Assembly (NCBI GenBank): GCA_019633425.1
Contig: WSUB01000008.1
Coordinates: 62,001 to 126,000, forward strand
Origin: Tulasnella sp. 424
Taxonomy: Eukaryota; Basidiomycota; Agaricomycetes; Cantharellales; Tulasnellaceae
Direction: 5' to 3'
Length of the DNA: 64,000 nt
Shown here: in pieces, positions 11,301-23,369 of the stretch
Layout of the letters: every line of letters begins with the position of its first letter
Numbering within the stretch: the first letter of the stretch is position 1
Translations under genes and position numbers: made by a program
The notes under the pieces: generated by a model
What the model was told of the DNA's origin: nothing
Database searches by the model: none
What the model saw: only the letters and a program-made list of their open reading frames with translations

Positions 11301-14104
11301 CTTTGACAGTAGCAGCTGCAGTCCGTGTGATATTGACTGTCGGACTTCCGGGATCTGAGAAGAGCGGACCAGGGAACTTGGGTGCTTCCTCCATCATAAT
11401 GCTCTTCAAGGGGCGAACCGAAACTGGTGAAGGTCGTCGAGAAATCAAAGACACGTCAAAGCCGGCACTTCCATCAATCTGCTTGGAGAAGCATGATACA
11501 ACTTTGCCTCCAAACCCAAAGGAAATGATAGGGGCACGGCTGGAGGTTCGGGCGAGGAGATCGTCACCGCCTGTCTGGGTGGTTGAAGGGACGTAAGGGT
11601 GGCTGTACGTGCTCTCAATCGATGCTCGAGGTGTGTAGGCTGACTCCGTGGGTACAGACGATACACCATATGGGTTATACTGTGTCGAGGAGGCCGATTC
11701 GCTCGTGTACCGCCTAGCGTGGCCATTGACTTGTGGAGAATAAGGGTCGCGCGACGACGTTTGTCCACCGTCAGTTGGTTCAGCAGTATAAGGACTAGCA
11801 GTTCGGGGAATCATCCCATCTAGTGGAGTGAAGGCAGGCTTTGAAGGCTCAGACGGGGGTAGTGTCCCAGCTCTTGGCTTGTAAGGATCATAATTGGAGG
11901 TTCCACTCGTTGGCGACACCTTCATTGGAGGAGGTGGAGGCTTGACACTACCGGTCTCCGGGGACGTGATCCGACTACGTGCTGCTTCTAGGTGGGCAGC
12001 GGGGGAAGCGGCTCTGGTCTTCTCCGAAGCTATTATGGCCTCAGGCCTTGGCGAAGCGCGGCCTTTGAGGCTCAGCTCTGGAGACGCTATACGGGTCCGT
12101 ACAGAGCCCGGAGTTCCCGTTCGTGGAGGAGGGGGCGGGACTTTGGTGGGAGGAGATTGGTATCGCACTGGTGGTGAAGCTCCATTGACTGCATACTGGT
12201 CTTGGGGTGAGGTTGGCACAGAACCGACTACCGAACGGGGACTCTTTGAAGACAGTGTCGGGGAAGTCGCCGCGCCGATCGGCTGCGAACTCTGAGGGGG
12301 CTTCGCTGCACTCCCATGCGATGAATTTGAGGCCAAGGAGGACCTGCGTGGAGGCGCGTATGGGTCGTATGTCGACGATTGCTCAACAGTTGAGGCCGCA
12401 GGAACGGATCCAGCAAAGCTGTCTACTCTATTCGACTCGAAAGCGTCGAGGCTTCGTCTCCCGGGATCCGAACGGACATCTTCACTATATGGATCGTAAT
12501 GGGGAGTCTGCACGTCTTCTGGATCCAAGGAGATCTCCGCCCGCTGGGGCTGAGGTTGCGATTGCGGCTCGTCCTTGGGGAACTCATCGGCATACCAATC
12601 CTCTTCCAGGTTGCTTGTACCATTTGTCTGCAAGCCTGCGGTCGCATCCCATCCAGGCTGCGAGCCACCAGTGGTATGATGGACTTGTTGAGGCGCTTGG
12701 GCAGAATAGGTCTGGGCAGGAGGCTGAGAGTTGGAAAGAGGTGCTCCGTATGGGACACTGGGACTATGTGCTCGATGGGAGGGTTGAACTTGGTGGGGAA
12801 GGTAAGGGGGTGACTGTACAGAGGCTGGTTGGGCCGGAGGAGCTGGGGCGGGCGGGGGTTGATAGTACGGCGATTGGGCTCTTGGAGGCGGGGGAGGAGC
12901 GGCAGCCGGGGTTCGGCGTCCTCCCATGGACGGAGGTCCAGCGGGATAATTGGGGACGGTGGCTGAAGGTGGCGGGGACAGCAACGAGCCATGGCCAGCT
13001 TTACTCTTCCGAGGTCGATCCAGGACTGGCGGGTCGTACGCATTGTAGGACGTAGCGCGATAAACTTCCGCGGCGGTTTGTGTCGGTTTTGGCTTCGGAG
13101 CCGGTTCAGGCGTGGAATAAGCTGGGTACGACGGGTATGTGGGGGTGTAAGGGGTTACCGGGGGAGCCTGAATTGGAGACTTGGCCGGAGGCGGAGCTTT
13201 CGTGCTGGCCGTGGGCTTGTACGGATCGTAGGAAGATTGACTCGCAAATGTTACTCCGGGATATAGGCCACGAGACGAAGTTGTAGCGGAATGCGTGGAA
13301 CTCGCCGATTGGGTAGATGACGTAGGTACCGTTGGTTGACTGTTAGAAGGGGTGTAGGCAGATGTCGTCGTAGGTGCATAGGGATCGTATGATTGTTGTT
13401 GACCGTAAGTCGTAGACGCTGGCTTGTACGGGTCGGACGAGACGGGTGTCGGGTAAGAGGGGTACTGAGCCGATGTAGCAGGTTGCGGAGTAGCCTCGTA
13501 GCCTGGATACGTTGAGTAGTAATTGGTGGTCGCATTCTGGGGTGCGTAAGAAGTAGCGTCTAATAGTTTCATAGAATGTCAATAAAGTCGTTCAAAAGAC
13601 CTGGGTCGGGCAGAACCCCATTCACGGCAACCCACAATTTTGATGCAGACCATTCGCATCGTAATTGGCATAACCATCGTGTGCTCCATAGGCGTTTCCA
13701 TTTACCGAATTCTGTGCATATTCCTGGCCACTGTAATCATAGCTTCCCATCTGCTGGGACGACGGATCCTGCCCGTCGCTGTATCCCGTCGTCGCGGTCG
13801 GCCACTGCTGGTGTTGCTGTTCTTGAACCGGCCATTCTTGGTGCTGGCCATCTACAGCCTCTCCCCACAGCGAATCTACTGAGGTACCAGCGTCACTCGC
13901 GCCAAATAGGTCTGCAGCGTTGGTGGGAAGCGTTGCAGGGCCTTGGGAGAATTGTCGGCTGGGCTCAGCTATCGAATGAGGCTGGGTGCTGTTGCTAGTG
14001 CTGGTCTCCGGCTGCGGATCCGCTTGGAGGCTGGCGAAGAAGTCGGCACCTGAAGACGAGTCTCCAAAGAGCGAGGCGGCGACGAGACTCTCCTTGTTCG
14101 ACAT
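8337..14104 (-). CDS. SEC16: COPII coat assembly scaffold Sec16
   Basis: Predicted 1820-residue peripheral ER membrane scaffold that organises ER exit sites and binds Sec13, Sec23 and Sec24. Six exons sum exactly in frame: 14104-13636, 13559-11138, 11079-10637, 10579-10303, 10244-8968 and 8911-8337. The first ~830 residues are low complexity, with many Tyr-Asp-Pro-Tyr and Pro-rich repeats. The central conserved domain starts near APIISFGFGGKVV and includes LVGSENPLLKP and, after splicing, AHACYLLSLQ, a family signature. Near residue 1657 is the C-terminal motif ASLGDESSFYYDKELKRWVN, typical of Sec16. Intron 2 uses acceptor taattag at 11080-11081; the nearer cccag would break the frame. The gene is followed upstream by PUF in the same orientation. 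Confidence 0.95.
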
Positions 14105-14921
14105 TGAGGAAGGGGGAAAATGGAGGAGAGGGTGAAAAGCGAAGGGGAGGTGGAGAACTCGGCAAAGAGACCGTCGAGCTCGAAATTGCGGCGCAAAGAC
14201 GTGTCGTTACCACGCTCCCTGATCAACGATACCCGGCCGCCTCGACATCCCAACTCTCGAAATTTGCTTTTTTTTGTCGTATCATTCGATTTTTTTTCTG
14301 CAAAAAGGAACTGATTTTATTGTAAAGCAAAGTGAGGACTATGCTAGAAAAAGAAAGTAGCCGCGAACTGAGAGAGAAACGACGGAGGGGGTACGTAGCA
14401 TAGTCCGCAAAATGGAAGAGTAGGATCGGAGAGAAAGTAGCGTCGAGGGAAAGACAAAAAGAAAAAGTAGTAGCAGATGGATCAGGAGATGACGAGGCCA
14501 GGTTCGAACGACAACGAAAGATGATCGGGGAAAGTCCAGTGCCAAACAGAAGCAGACGAGGAAAAAAAAGACGGGGGTCAAAAGGAACTGCGAGAGAAAT
14601 GCAAAGGAGAACGGACGAGACGAAAAAGAGTCAGACGAAGTGGACGAAACCGGCAGACTAGTAGTAAGGACGGAGAAAACGACGAGACGAAACTGTAAGA
14701 GAGAACTAAGGAAATTACGAAAGAGAACAGAAAGCGGGCGAGACCAGGACACGGGAGATGTAAAATGCAGCGCAATAAGTAATGCAAAAGTGGTAACCGG
14801 GGACTGGAGAGGAAAAGATGGGGGAAAACGATGCGAGGGGGAACGGCTTAATGGCTTGCTATTGACATCGTTGGGACAGACGAAGACTTTTTGTTCTGTA
14901 AAATCACCGTCCTTTGACACT
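14105..14921. other. Intergenic: SEC16 promoter and PUF 3' UTR
   Basis: About 800 nt of purine-rich (plus strand) sequence. The open frames here lack codon bias and family motifs. It should hold the SEC16 promoter and the 3' UTR of the PUF mRNA. Confidence 0.5.
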
Positions 14922-17900
14922 TTAAGGGGTCTCGACAACTTGCGTGACTCGATAGTCTGTAAAGGCGCTACGAGGAACCTCGTTGTCTGGCACGACTTTT
15001 CCAGGAACGTTCCGAGGCATTCTTTCAATCATAATACGTTCAACTGCGAGCGATCGCCAGGACTCATCAGCTGAGCCGATCGCAAGATTAACGGAACCAA
15101 AAGACTCACTGGCTGCGAGATGCTTAGCGTAGTTGTTGCTATACCGACGCAAATTAATGAGTTGAGGACGGATCTTCGCCATCAAATCATCCAGCTGATC
15201 GCCTTCTGCAACAGTAAGAGCTCGTTGAAGCACGTAATCTTGGGTAGGGTAGTTCATTAGATCGGCGTCGGATCGGCACGGATTACTCGAAACTCACTGG
15301 CATATTGGTCCTTCATCATAATTACAATGACGTTCTGTCCATCAGGGCGAGTAGACAAGATCTCCGCGATGAGGACACGACGATTTGCAGAATCCGAAGT
15401 GACAAGGGCCTTCTCGCAGACGTTGGATGCGAACTTGTGGCGGGCCATGTTGAGCATATGACCCGACAGCGCGCCGATGATCGCGTGTCGATCCTCGGGG
15501 GCTCCGTGCTCAAGGACAAATTGAATAACGTAGTTCTAATCGCCAATGTCAGACCAAGAACTTCGTATAGAATGTCATTAGAACTCACTCCAAACTGATC
15601 CTGCATCAAGTTGTTCGTGTACCGATGAAGCTCATCCAAGAGTGGCCTCGTCTGCTCGTGAGCCAAATGTTCAAAGCACCTCTGGAGAACTCTGCAGCCG
15701 TAAGGATGCGTAGACAAGTCATGCACGTTTCCTTTAAACGCTCCGATGAAGGACAAGCGATCAGGAACGACTCGTTCGATTAATTTTTGAATGACCTGGT
15801 TCGCCTCGTAATCAGCAACGACATCGAAATTGATTAATTGAAAGCATCACGTACGTGGTTTCCGTTGGCATCCTTTACACACTTCATGACTTGACTTTCG
15901 ATCTCATTTACAAAGATGGACTGTTGCTCCGGCGGAATGTGCTCCAATGCCTACGGATGGAAGAAATTAGCGCCATGCGTACAGCACGCCAACGAACTCG
16001 ACCGTACCTTTTGAACGACGCGGCATCCGTACATTTGTAGAGACAAAGCCAGGATATGGCCTGTCATGGTACTGATCAACATATCTTTCTGTTGCTTGGT
16101 CCCGAACTCGAACAACTTTTGAATGACCTGTTGAACAGACGTCAGCGCAAGATCCAAAAGCGATTTGATGAGATGGTGGCACGTACATAGTTGCCAAAGA
16201 CGTCCGTCATGAGAGAGAGAGCATGTTCGGGCACAATCTCGTTGAACACCTTGTTCCTCTCGTCGAGCGTGGCGACCTCAAGCTTCTGCTGAATGAACCT
16301 GGAACCGTGCTGGTCGCCGCTGAACTCGACGACGAATCCAAAGATGTCCTGTTGCCGACGGAGAAACCAGTTAATATAAAATCGAGAAATCACCCAAGTT
16401 CGCTCGGCTTACCCGGAGCTCCCACTTGCGTGTCTTGTTCGCGCGGAACTCTTCCAACAACGCGCTTCGTAGTCCAACTCCAGAGTCCGTAGTCGACGAC
16501 GACGTATCAGGTCCAGCGCGACGGCCCTTGGGAGTGCCGGGCATGCGATAGGCGTTGCCAACGCGCAGACCATAGGATCCGGGAGAGTAACTAGCCGAAC
16601 GCGGTCCCATTCCGGGCATACCGGTCTGATAGTTAACGCCGTTGTAGGCAATGGACTGCATCTGGTTAGCCGAGGACTGACGCAAGCCCATCAACATGTT
16701 CGAGGGATGAGCCATTTGTTGCTGCATGTTGAACTGCATCTAATAGGGGGAAATGAGTTTTTAGTGCCAGGGGAAAATCGCGCGTCAGACCGCCTTCGAA
16801 CGCACCTGGAACTCGCGCTTCTTGTCCTCTAAACCACCCATGAGACCAGGCGACATCATAGACGAGACATGGGGGGATTGGGGAGTGAAAGATCCGGGCG
16901 CAGAGGCCGTGGGGTAGAAATAAGGATTGCTGGCTTGACGAGTAAGCGCATTATAGCCGGGGAAGAACGGTCCCTGGGGACTACGCAGCACGTCGGTGAC
17001 AGGAGAGGGCATCTGATACCCAATGCCACCATAGACTGGTGCCCTAGGAGTCTGGGGCTGGGGCGACGCGTAGACCGAGGGATCCATTGGTTGTCTAAAG
17101 GAATAGGCGGAGTACTCGGCGTAGCTGTCGGGGGTTGGGTTTCCGTAGTAGGCTGAATAGTCGGGTTGGGGGAATGGATATTGCGAATTAGTATTATTAG
17201 GGGAATGATGTTGATTTTGCTGGGATTGATTGCTAGTGGTTTGTATGGTAGCGAACTTGGGGTGCTGAATGCTCAAGTCGTCTTGTACATTGAGGCCTTT
17301 GATGCCCAAGGCGAGATCGTTTTCGGCGTTCTCGTAATTACTTGCACCGCTGGTAGGGGGAAGTGCGGCGTGCTGAGATGAGTAGGGCGAACCTGTGGGA
17401 CCGAAGCCTCGGCGAGACGGCGAAGTAGACCCTTCATATCTCTGCAAAAAGCGAAAAGGGAAAGTTCCGTTGGCACCAACACTAAATTTGGCCAGTTCCG
17501 CTATTCGGGATTTTTTAACTTACGGGCGCGCTAAGAGCTGCTGCTTGGGCTGCTGCGGCCTGACGTTGCCTGGAGACGTTGAGTGGGTTCGAATCCTGCA
17601 AACAGAGAGGAAGAGGGAACAAGAAAAAACTGTTTCAGTGCTTCCGATGCCAACAGCGACGAGACAATCGTTTCTGGACTAGGCAGGGCCGATGGCGAGC
17701 TAACGCCGCAGAGTCGCTGAGCAATAATTGCGCCCTGGGGGAGTTTGTGTGCTCCGGTGGCCAATCATCGGCGCGCGTAGATCGATTCCAAAGAAACGCA
17801 AAAATGCGACAATTCGCAGCATCGGAGAACCCTCGATGCCAGCAAAAAAAGAGGATTGGTTTGAACATCAACGCTCACCTGCCATCCACCTCCGAGAACC

Positions 17901-18148
17901 TTGAGTGCGCCTTGAGAGCCCATTCCGTTGGGGAAGACTGCGTTGCTGGGTACCAACTTGTGACCGGGCTGGACGAAGCCAAAACATTGCGCGCGTCAGT
18001 TGAAATCCAAATCTTTTGCGCCATTGTGCCAGCCCCATCACCAATGAACAACGCGACTCACAAGGGGAGAGGACGATGGAGAGCGTCCGGGCGAGTGGGT
18101 GGAAGATCCAGAGGGTTTGCGGGAAGTAGTGCCGCTAACGGTGGTCAT
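14922..18148 (-). CDS. Pumilio-family (PUF) RNA-binding protein
   Basis: About 790 residues; binds UGUA-type elements in mRNA 3' UTRs and represses or localises mRNAs in the cytoplasm. The N-terminal ~480 residues are Gln/Ser/Tyr/Pro-rich. The C-terminal Pumilio homology domain has eight repeats with recognition triplets, in order: [50 protein letters not shown] and ANYVLQR. With the published PUF code these read A, U, A, U, A, U, G, U from repeat 1 to 8, i.e. 5'-UGUAUAUA-3'. Short 5' exons (18148-18062, 17968-17879, 17595-17524, 17441-16806, 16739-16413, 16348-16187) and the next one are all multiples of three. The start is the first ATG giving [10 protein letters not shown]. Closest to Pumilio/Puf3-type proteins; the exact orthologue is not settled. 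Confidence 0.93.
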
Positions 18149-18782
18149 TTTTGACTGCACACGGATGAGGCCAGGCGTGCCAAAGACGTCAGTTGATCAT
18201 AGAACGTAAAATGGGCTTACAAGCCCTTTGATGGCAAGAGGATACGTACTGTCTAGTGGCGGATACCTAACAGAGACGAGCGAGTAACGACGAGAAAAAA
18301 GGATGGTGGCGAAATTATCTGCTGGTGTGTCTTGTGGGGTATGTAGAGAGATGGCGAGAGAGCTGGGGCGAAATATGTCTCAGAGTGAATAGACAGAGAT
18401 TTTTGAGAGAGTTGAGTAGCGAGTAGTAGTAGTATGGGGCAAGAGTGAAAGGGGGGAGGGAGAGCAGCGACGACGACTCTGGGTCGACTTTTTTGACCGG
18501 TCGAGAAAGAGAGAGAGAGCAAAGGAGTGGGATGAGATGTGACGAAGCACTTTAGCCTCTTCCCTTCAACAACAGTACCCTGAACTGAAGCCGCCAGGAC
18601 GCACATCCCCGCCAGGGACATCAACCCGCTCCCCTCCATCCATCTATCCACACGCCCTTCACGACTAACGCATAAGTAGTAGTAGTAGCATTTTCCTGAT
18701 AACAACACACATGAAAAAACGACAATTTTGATCACGATGATGATGGTGAAAGGAATGGGTATCAATCGGCACGGCTCTCCGT
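18149..18782. other. Intergenic: PUF promoter and kinesin 3' UTR
   Basis: About 630 nt with short GA-rich and GTAGTAGTA-like runs. I see no coding motifs. Expected to hold the PUF promoter and the end of the kinesin transcript. Confidence 0.45.
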
Positions 18783-21700
18783 TCAGCGCGAGTTGCTGAA
18801 GAACCACGACGCCCGCTTTGCTGCAAAATCACAAAATGAATAGAGTTCTTCAGACGACGGCCCTCGTTCCGGGCCAGTAAGGGACGCCGCCACTCACCAG
18901 AAGCACTACTTAGGTTGGAACGCGAAAACACCCGGGTCAAAGGGGTCGTCGGGGAACGAAATCGCGACATTCGGGTTTCGGGGCAGCACAATGAGCGCGG
19001 GAAAGCCGAAATTGGAAACCGCAACAAAAAATGGGGCTTACCTGCTCTCTTCGCCTTGCATTCGAGCAAACGGGCTTGCAGAACCACCGGGAGAGAACAT
19101 CTGTGATGAGGCACTGGGAGACGCAGGGTGGGCGGTCGTCGTTGCTGTGGGTCCACCACCTCCGCCACGCAGGGGTTTCGCAATGCGGCCAAACCCGACG
19201 CTCGCAGGTATTTGCTGTTTTTGAGCTGCAAAACCGCGTTTTTATCCCCGGAGGGAATATGCCGTTAGCGCCAAAAAGATAAAAAAGCCCCCGTCCCGGA
19301 TCTGCCGGCTCAGGTCGAAGTCTCACCTCTCGCCTGATCAAGACGCTCCCGGACAGCGTTCAACTGAGCTTCGAACTTCGAGTTCTGGACAGCCAATCGA
19401 CGGTCGGCGTCTTGCAGGAGAACCTCCAAGTTCTGGATTCGTTCGTTCCTCGCCAACAGTTTCCGTTCCGCGATACCAGCTTCCTTCTTGAGCGCGGTGT
19501 TTTGGTCAACCAGCTAAATTAGGGAAGTGACGGTTAAAATGAAGTGGAGCCTCGCCCTCGCCTCTTGAAACCCGACACTCGGGAACCGCGCCTACCTGCT
19601 TTTGTACGACCGTCAACTGCTCTAGATTGCGTTCCAAAAACGCCATCTTCTTCTGCTGCGCTTTGCTGTTGCTGTTGCGGATGACATTGTTGTACAACTC
19701 CTTGAGCTCGTCCAACTGGATCTCCAACTCGACGACCTGTCCGAATAAGGGGACATGAAGGCGCGTTTAGCCCTACTACCCTAACAACGCGCGAGAGAGG
19801 CACCCGAAAAAACCGCTGACCTTTTCGCATCGATTCTGAAGGTCCCGCATGAGACTCTTCTTCACACCATCAAACTCCGCCAATTGAACGGTAATTGCCT
19901 TTCGTGTACGCTCGAGATCCTTTGCACTCTCCGCCAGGTTCTTGCCGCCTTCGATACCAGCCGATGTGACAGCAAACGCTCGCTGAGACCGATTGGGATT
20001 AGATGAAGGTCTCTCGGAGTCGCACGATCTCCTTTTCTCCTTACCTTCAGCTCTTCATTGACGCTCTTCATGCTCTCCAGAGAAGATTGGAGCGATCTGA
20101 TCTCGTTAGACTTGGCCTCCAGTTGCCCTTTCAGGTCCTCGACCTCTCCGGCTTGAGCATCTCGCTTCGCGTTGTACTGAGCTTCCAGTTTAGTCTAAAT
20201 GGGGGAACAAGAAGACGTGGGTGGCCGTGAGTCACGGAGTTCGTCACGATTGGTGAAACAACCAAGATAGACCTTGAGATCCGCTAGGGCGTCAGAAACG
20301 TCCTCATGGTTCGCCTCCTCGTCATGGATCGTCTTCTCTGCGAACCCGAAAAACAGAAGTTTTAACCCATGTCGGCACCAATGAGACATATGGGCAGTGT
20401 GCTTACCAAGCAGTTCTTCGTACTCTGTTTCAAGGGTCGCGAGTCTTTCTTCCACTTCTTCCTTCCTCCTAACCACAAGCTCTTTCTCCTCTTGGCTCTG
20501 GCGCAATCGTTCTAGCGTGTCACGAATGGAACTATGCGTCTCCGCCAGTTGCCGGCGGAGCAATGTGATATCCTCAGCAGTCAAAGCCGCAGCAGCGGAG
20601 TCCGAGTCGATCGACTCCAATTTGGCGAGGGTGGCGCGCAAAGATTCTTCTTTCTCATCTGTCAGTGCACCTTGCTGGAAGTCCCGGCAAAATATCAACC
20701 GGCGTTCTAGTTCGGAGTGAGTCCGGGAAAAGTCATACCACATCAAACTTGGCCATCATGAGGGCCATCTTCTCCGCCTTCTTGCGTTCCTTGTCTTCTG
20801 TAGCGGCCGAATCCTTCGAGGAGACCTTGAGTTCGTTGAGAGATTTCTGCACCTCCTCCAGCTCCCTGGATAGGTCCTGATTCTGATCCTTGAGGATGTC
20901 GACCGTAATCTTGCCTTCCTTGGCTTCGTAGTCCAGACGCTGAAGTTGGAGACGGAGGTCGTTGAGCTGCGTAGACATCGTGGTGTTCTCCTGCAAAGAA
21001 GTTGGGAGGTTAGAAACACTGCGGTAAAAGATTATGTCCCCGTGAAGCCCAGACCTGCGATAATGACGACTCCTGCTCCTTGACGAGGGCAAGCTCTTCC
21101 CGAAGTTGCTCCATGATCTTGACTTGAGCTGCAAGTTCGGATTCCTGTGGGGAAAGGTGTAAGCCTTTAAGACGCGACAACCCGCATAGACCAGCCTACC
21201 TTCACACCGAGTTGATCGGTAAGCTCGTTCTCTCGCTTCAAGAACTCGTCGCGCTCATCCTTATCCAACCCCAAGACAGTAGGTGTTTGCGGTCGGCTCT
21301 CCAAATCGCGCAAGCTCTCGATCGCAGGAATGGCGGGGGTCATTGACCTCGATGGCGGCGGCTTCTTGGCCGCAGGAGTCGCAGTAACAACACCAGCTTT
21401 GTCGTTGGTAGCGTAGTTTGCAGGATCCACTTTGCCACCACTTCGCCAAATAGCGAGCTCTGCCTCCAACGCTGCGATGTACTGCTGATATGCCGAGTTG
21501 CTGGACTGAGCTTTCTTGAGCAAGCCCTTGAGTTCGGCCGGGGAGAGTTCTGCGTTGACGCGAGCGGTATTCTTGATGGACTTGGCTCGCATACCGAAGC
21601 GGAGCGTACTGAGCGTTTCGGCTTCATTGTACGAAGAAGGCGAACAGTTGATGATGAGAGTTGTGCGAGAGTTGCCACCAAGCGATTCTTGCAGGATTCG

Positions 21701-23022
21701 CGTCAACTTGGAGTCTCGATACGGAACGTGGCTCGACTATGTGGTGCTGTCAGCAGAGGAGTTCCTCCCCAGAGTTGGCAGTGCACCACAGACCTTCCCA
21801 TCTGTTAGAGCATTAATGACCATACCCAATGCCGACAGAGATTTGTTGATCTTCTTCGCCTCCTCCAGAGTCGTGCCTGATGCACCCGTCTTGCCCACTT
21901 TCTCGGAACCAGCCAGATCAACGAGATACAGGTTGCCGGTTTTCGAGGTACCGCTTTCTGTATTTCGCTGATTGATGGTGATGAGGAAAATGGAATGTGA
22001 CCGGGAGCTTTCCGCATTCATGTCTGGATGAAGGGCGCAAGATTAATATTACCCAGGTCTCACCAATTGAATCTCGATCAATGAAACTCCGGCTTACTGG
22101 TCGCGGTCACGACTCTGGCTTGTCCGCCTTGCCGCATGATCTCATAAACCTCCGCCGCGCTGCCGACGTAATAATCTGACAACCCTTTCACGTAGACGCC
22201 CTTTGACTTCTCCTCGTGAATTTGCAGGTTATCATTTTGGGCTGGAGTTTTTGAGGTAGAATTAAGATCAATGCTTTCCGCGTTGCACAGGAACCCAGTG
22301 GTGAGCACATACGGGCCATGAGATCGCGAATCCGCTCGAGGTAAATCTCCATGTACGAGACTTTCACGAGATACTCCAGGCTCGCATCAGACTCGACGAT
22401 GGACGTAAAGATCTGCTCTGTTATCCGAGGAATGATACCCTTGAGTTCCTCATCGTCAATGTCCGCTCCCTGTGCAGGGTCCGTTAGCCCATGCGTAGAC
22501 CGTTGTCCCGACAACACTTGCCATCATCGTAAAGGTCTTTCCGGAACCGGTCTGACCGTAGGCGAACACCGTCCCATTGTACCCATCGAGAACATCTGAG
22601 CGCCACAAAGAACCCAAGCTCAGAGATTGCAGAGGTCAAATCGACCGGATTGGAACGCACCTTTGACGATCCTATAAGGGGCAACGGGACGCGTATTAGG
22701 GGAATTTAGACAGTGACTAACCAAATCCATCCACTCACCCACTGACACCATAGTCAAAGACTTCGAACTGCTTAGTTCCCATTGGGAACACTCTATCGAA
22801 CGTGAAGCCAGCTTTCTCCGGTCCAACGAGTTTCTCGGTGGACTTGGGCTGGACTGTCTGGAGGTTCTCATCAAAGTTCACGACAATCTCGCCGCCTTCG
22901 CGTAATTCTATGCTATTCTGCGGTCGAAACCTATAGTGGACATCACTCGATTAGGTCCCTAGTTCCGCGGCTTCTCCTTGGGTCACGCACCGACAGACGA
23001 CCTTGATGTTATTAGACGCCAT
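18783..23022 (-). CDS. Conventional kinesin-1 heavy chain
   Basis: Plus-end-directed microtubule motor, roughly 950-1000 residues. It starts [16 protein letters not shown]. The motor domain shows the P-loop [13 protein letters not shown], switch [11 protein letters not shown], switch [11 protein letters not shown] and the [15 protein letters not shown] block. A long coiled-coil stalk follows, then the tail IAK motif ([12 protein letters not shown]) that autoinhibits kinesin-1, and a C-terminal [11 protein letters not shown]. Recovering [12 protein letters not shown] requires an 11-nt exon at 22661-22671; recovering the terminal KRASWFF requires an 11-nt exon at 18898-18908 between introns 18821-18897 and 18909-19041. 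Without the second, the frame is off by one and runs into nonsense. The gene is intron-rich, with at least fifteen introns. Confidence 0.93.
18898..18908 (-). other. 11-nt microexon, kinesin tail
   Basis: Flanked on the minus strand by acceptor cctaag and donor GTGAGT. It joins phase 2 upstream with phase 1 downstream so that the last exon reads [11 protein letters not shown] and then TGA. Confidence 0.75.
22661..22671 (-). other. 11-nt microexon, kinesin motor
   Basis: GATCGTCAAAG on the minus strand, flanked by acceptor ccttatag and donor GTGCGT. It encodes the IVK of the conserved [17 protein letters not shown] stretch. Confidence 0.85.
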
Positions 23023-23369
23023 TGAGGGGTAGGGCAGTCAAGACCTAAATTGCCTTTACTGTCTTGCGCCAGCTTCTATCTAGTGCTCACAGTCAAGCAA
23101 GCACGGTCTAGTTTAAAGGAGTACTGAAGATGGGAGGTTCGTTGGACTGTTTGTTGGGCGCGACGTGAAGTGCGTGGTTGCTAGATCGACAGGAAAGGAA
23201 TAAACCCGGCACCAACGCGTTTGTCTCTGTCGACACCAACTTGCGACGCCGTCTTTACGCTATTTTCCAGCTCAAAGAACATCCACTCGAAGACCACACA
23301 GAATCAAAGTTACCGAGGGGAAAGGCACACATCCATTAGAGAGAATAACCATCTAAGTATATATAAATA
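23023..23369. other. Intergenic: kinesin promoter and TOM40 3' UTR
   Basis: About 350 nt with no coding motif. The TOM40 stop is followed on its mRNA by an AU-rich stretch (tatttatatatactta), a plausible 3'-end signal. Confidence 0.45.

Noticed and set aside
12207..13055. 282-codon open frame on the plus strand inside SEC16
   Set aside because: It is antisense to a Pro/Ser/Tyr-rich exon that is clearly coding on the minus strand; long shadows are expected from such composition.
14339..15028. 229-codon open frame on the minus strand
   Set aside because: It overlaps the last PUF exon in another frame and is low-complexity Leu/Ser/Phe-rich, without any motif.
17578..17600. GGTTCGAATCC box resembling a tRNA B box
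   Set aside because: It lies within a coding exon of PUF on the other strand; no acceptor-stem pairing or A box at the right distance was found.
18253..18807. 184-codon open frame downstream of kinesin
   Set aside because: It continues the kinesin last exon in the wrong phase. The 11-nt microexon gives a better ending with KRASWFF and stop at 18783.
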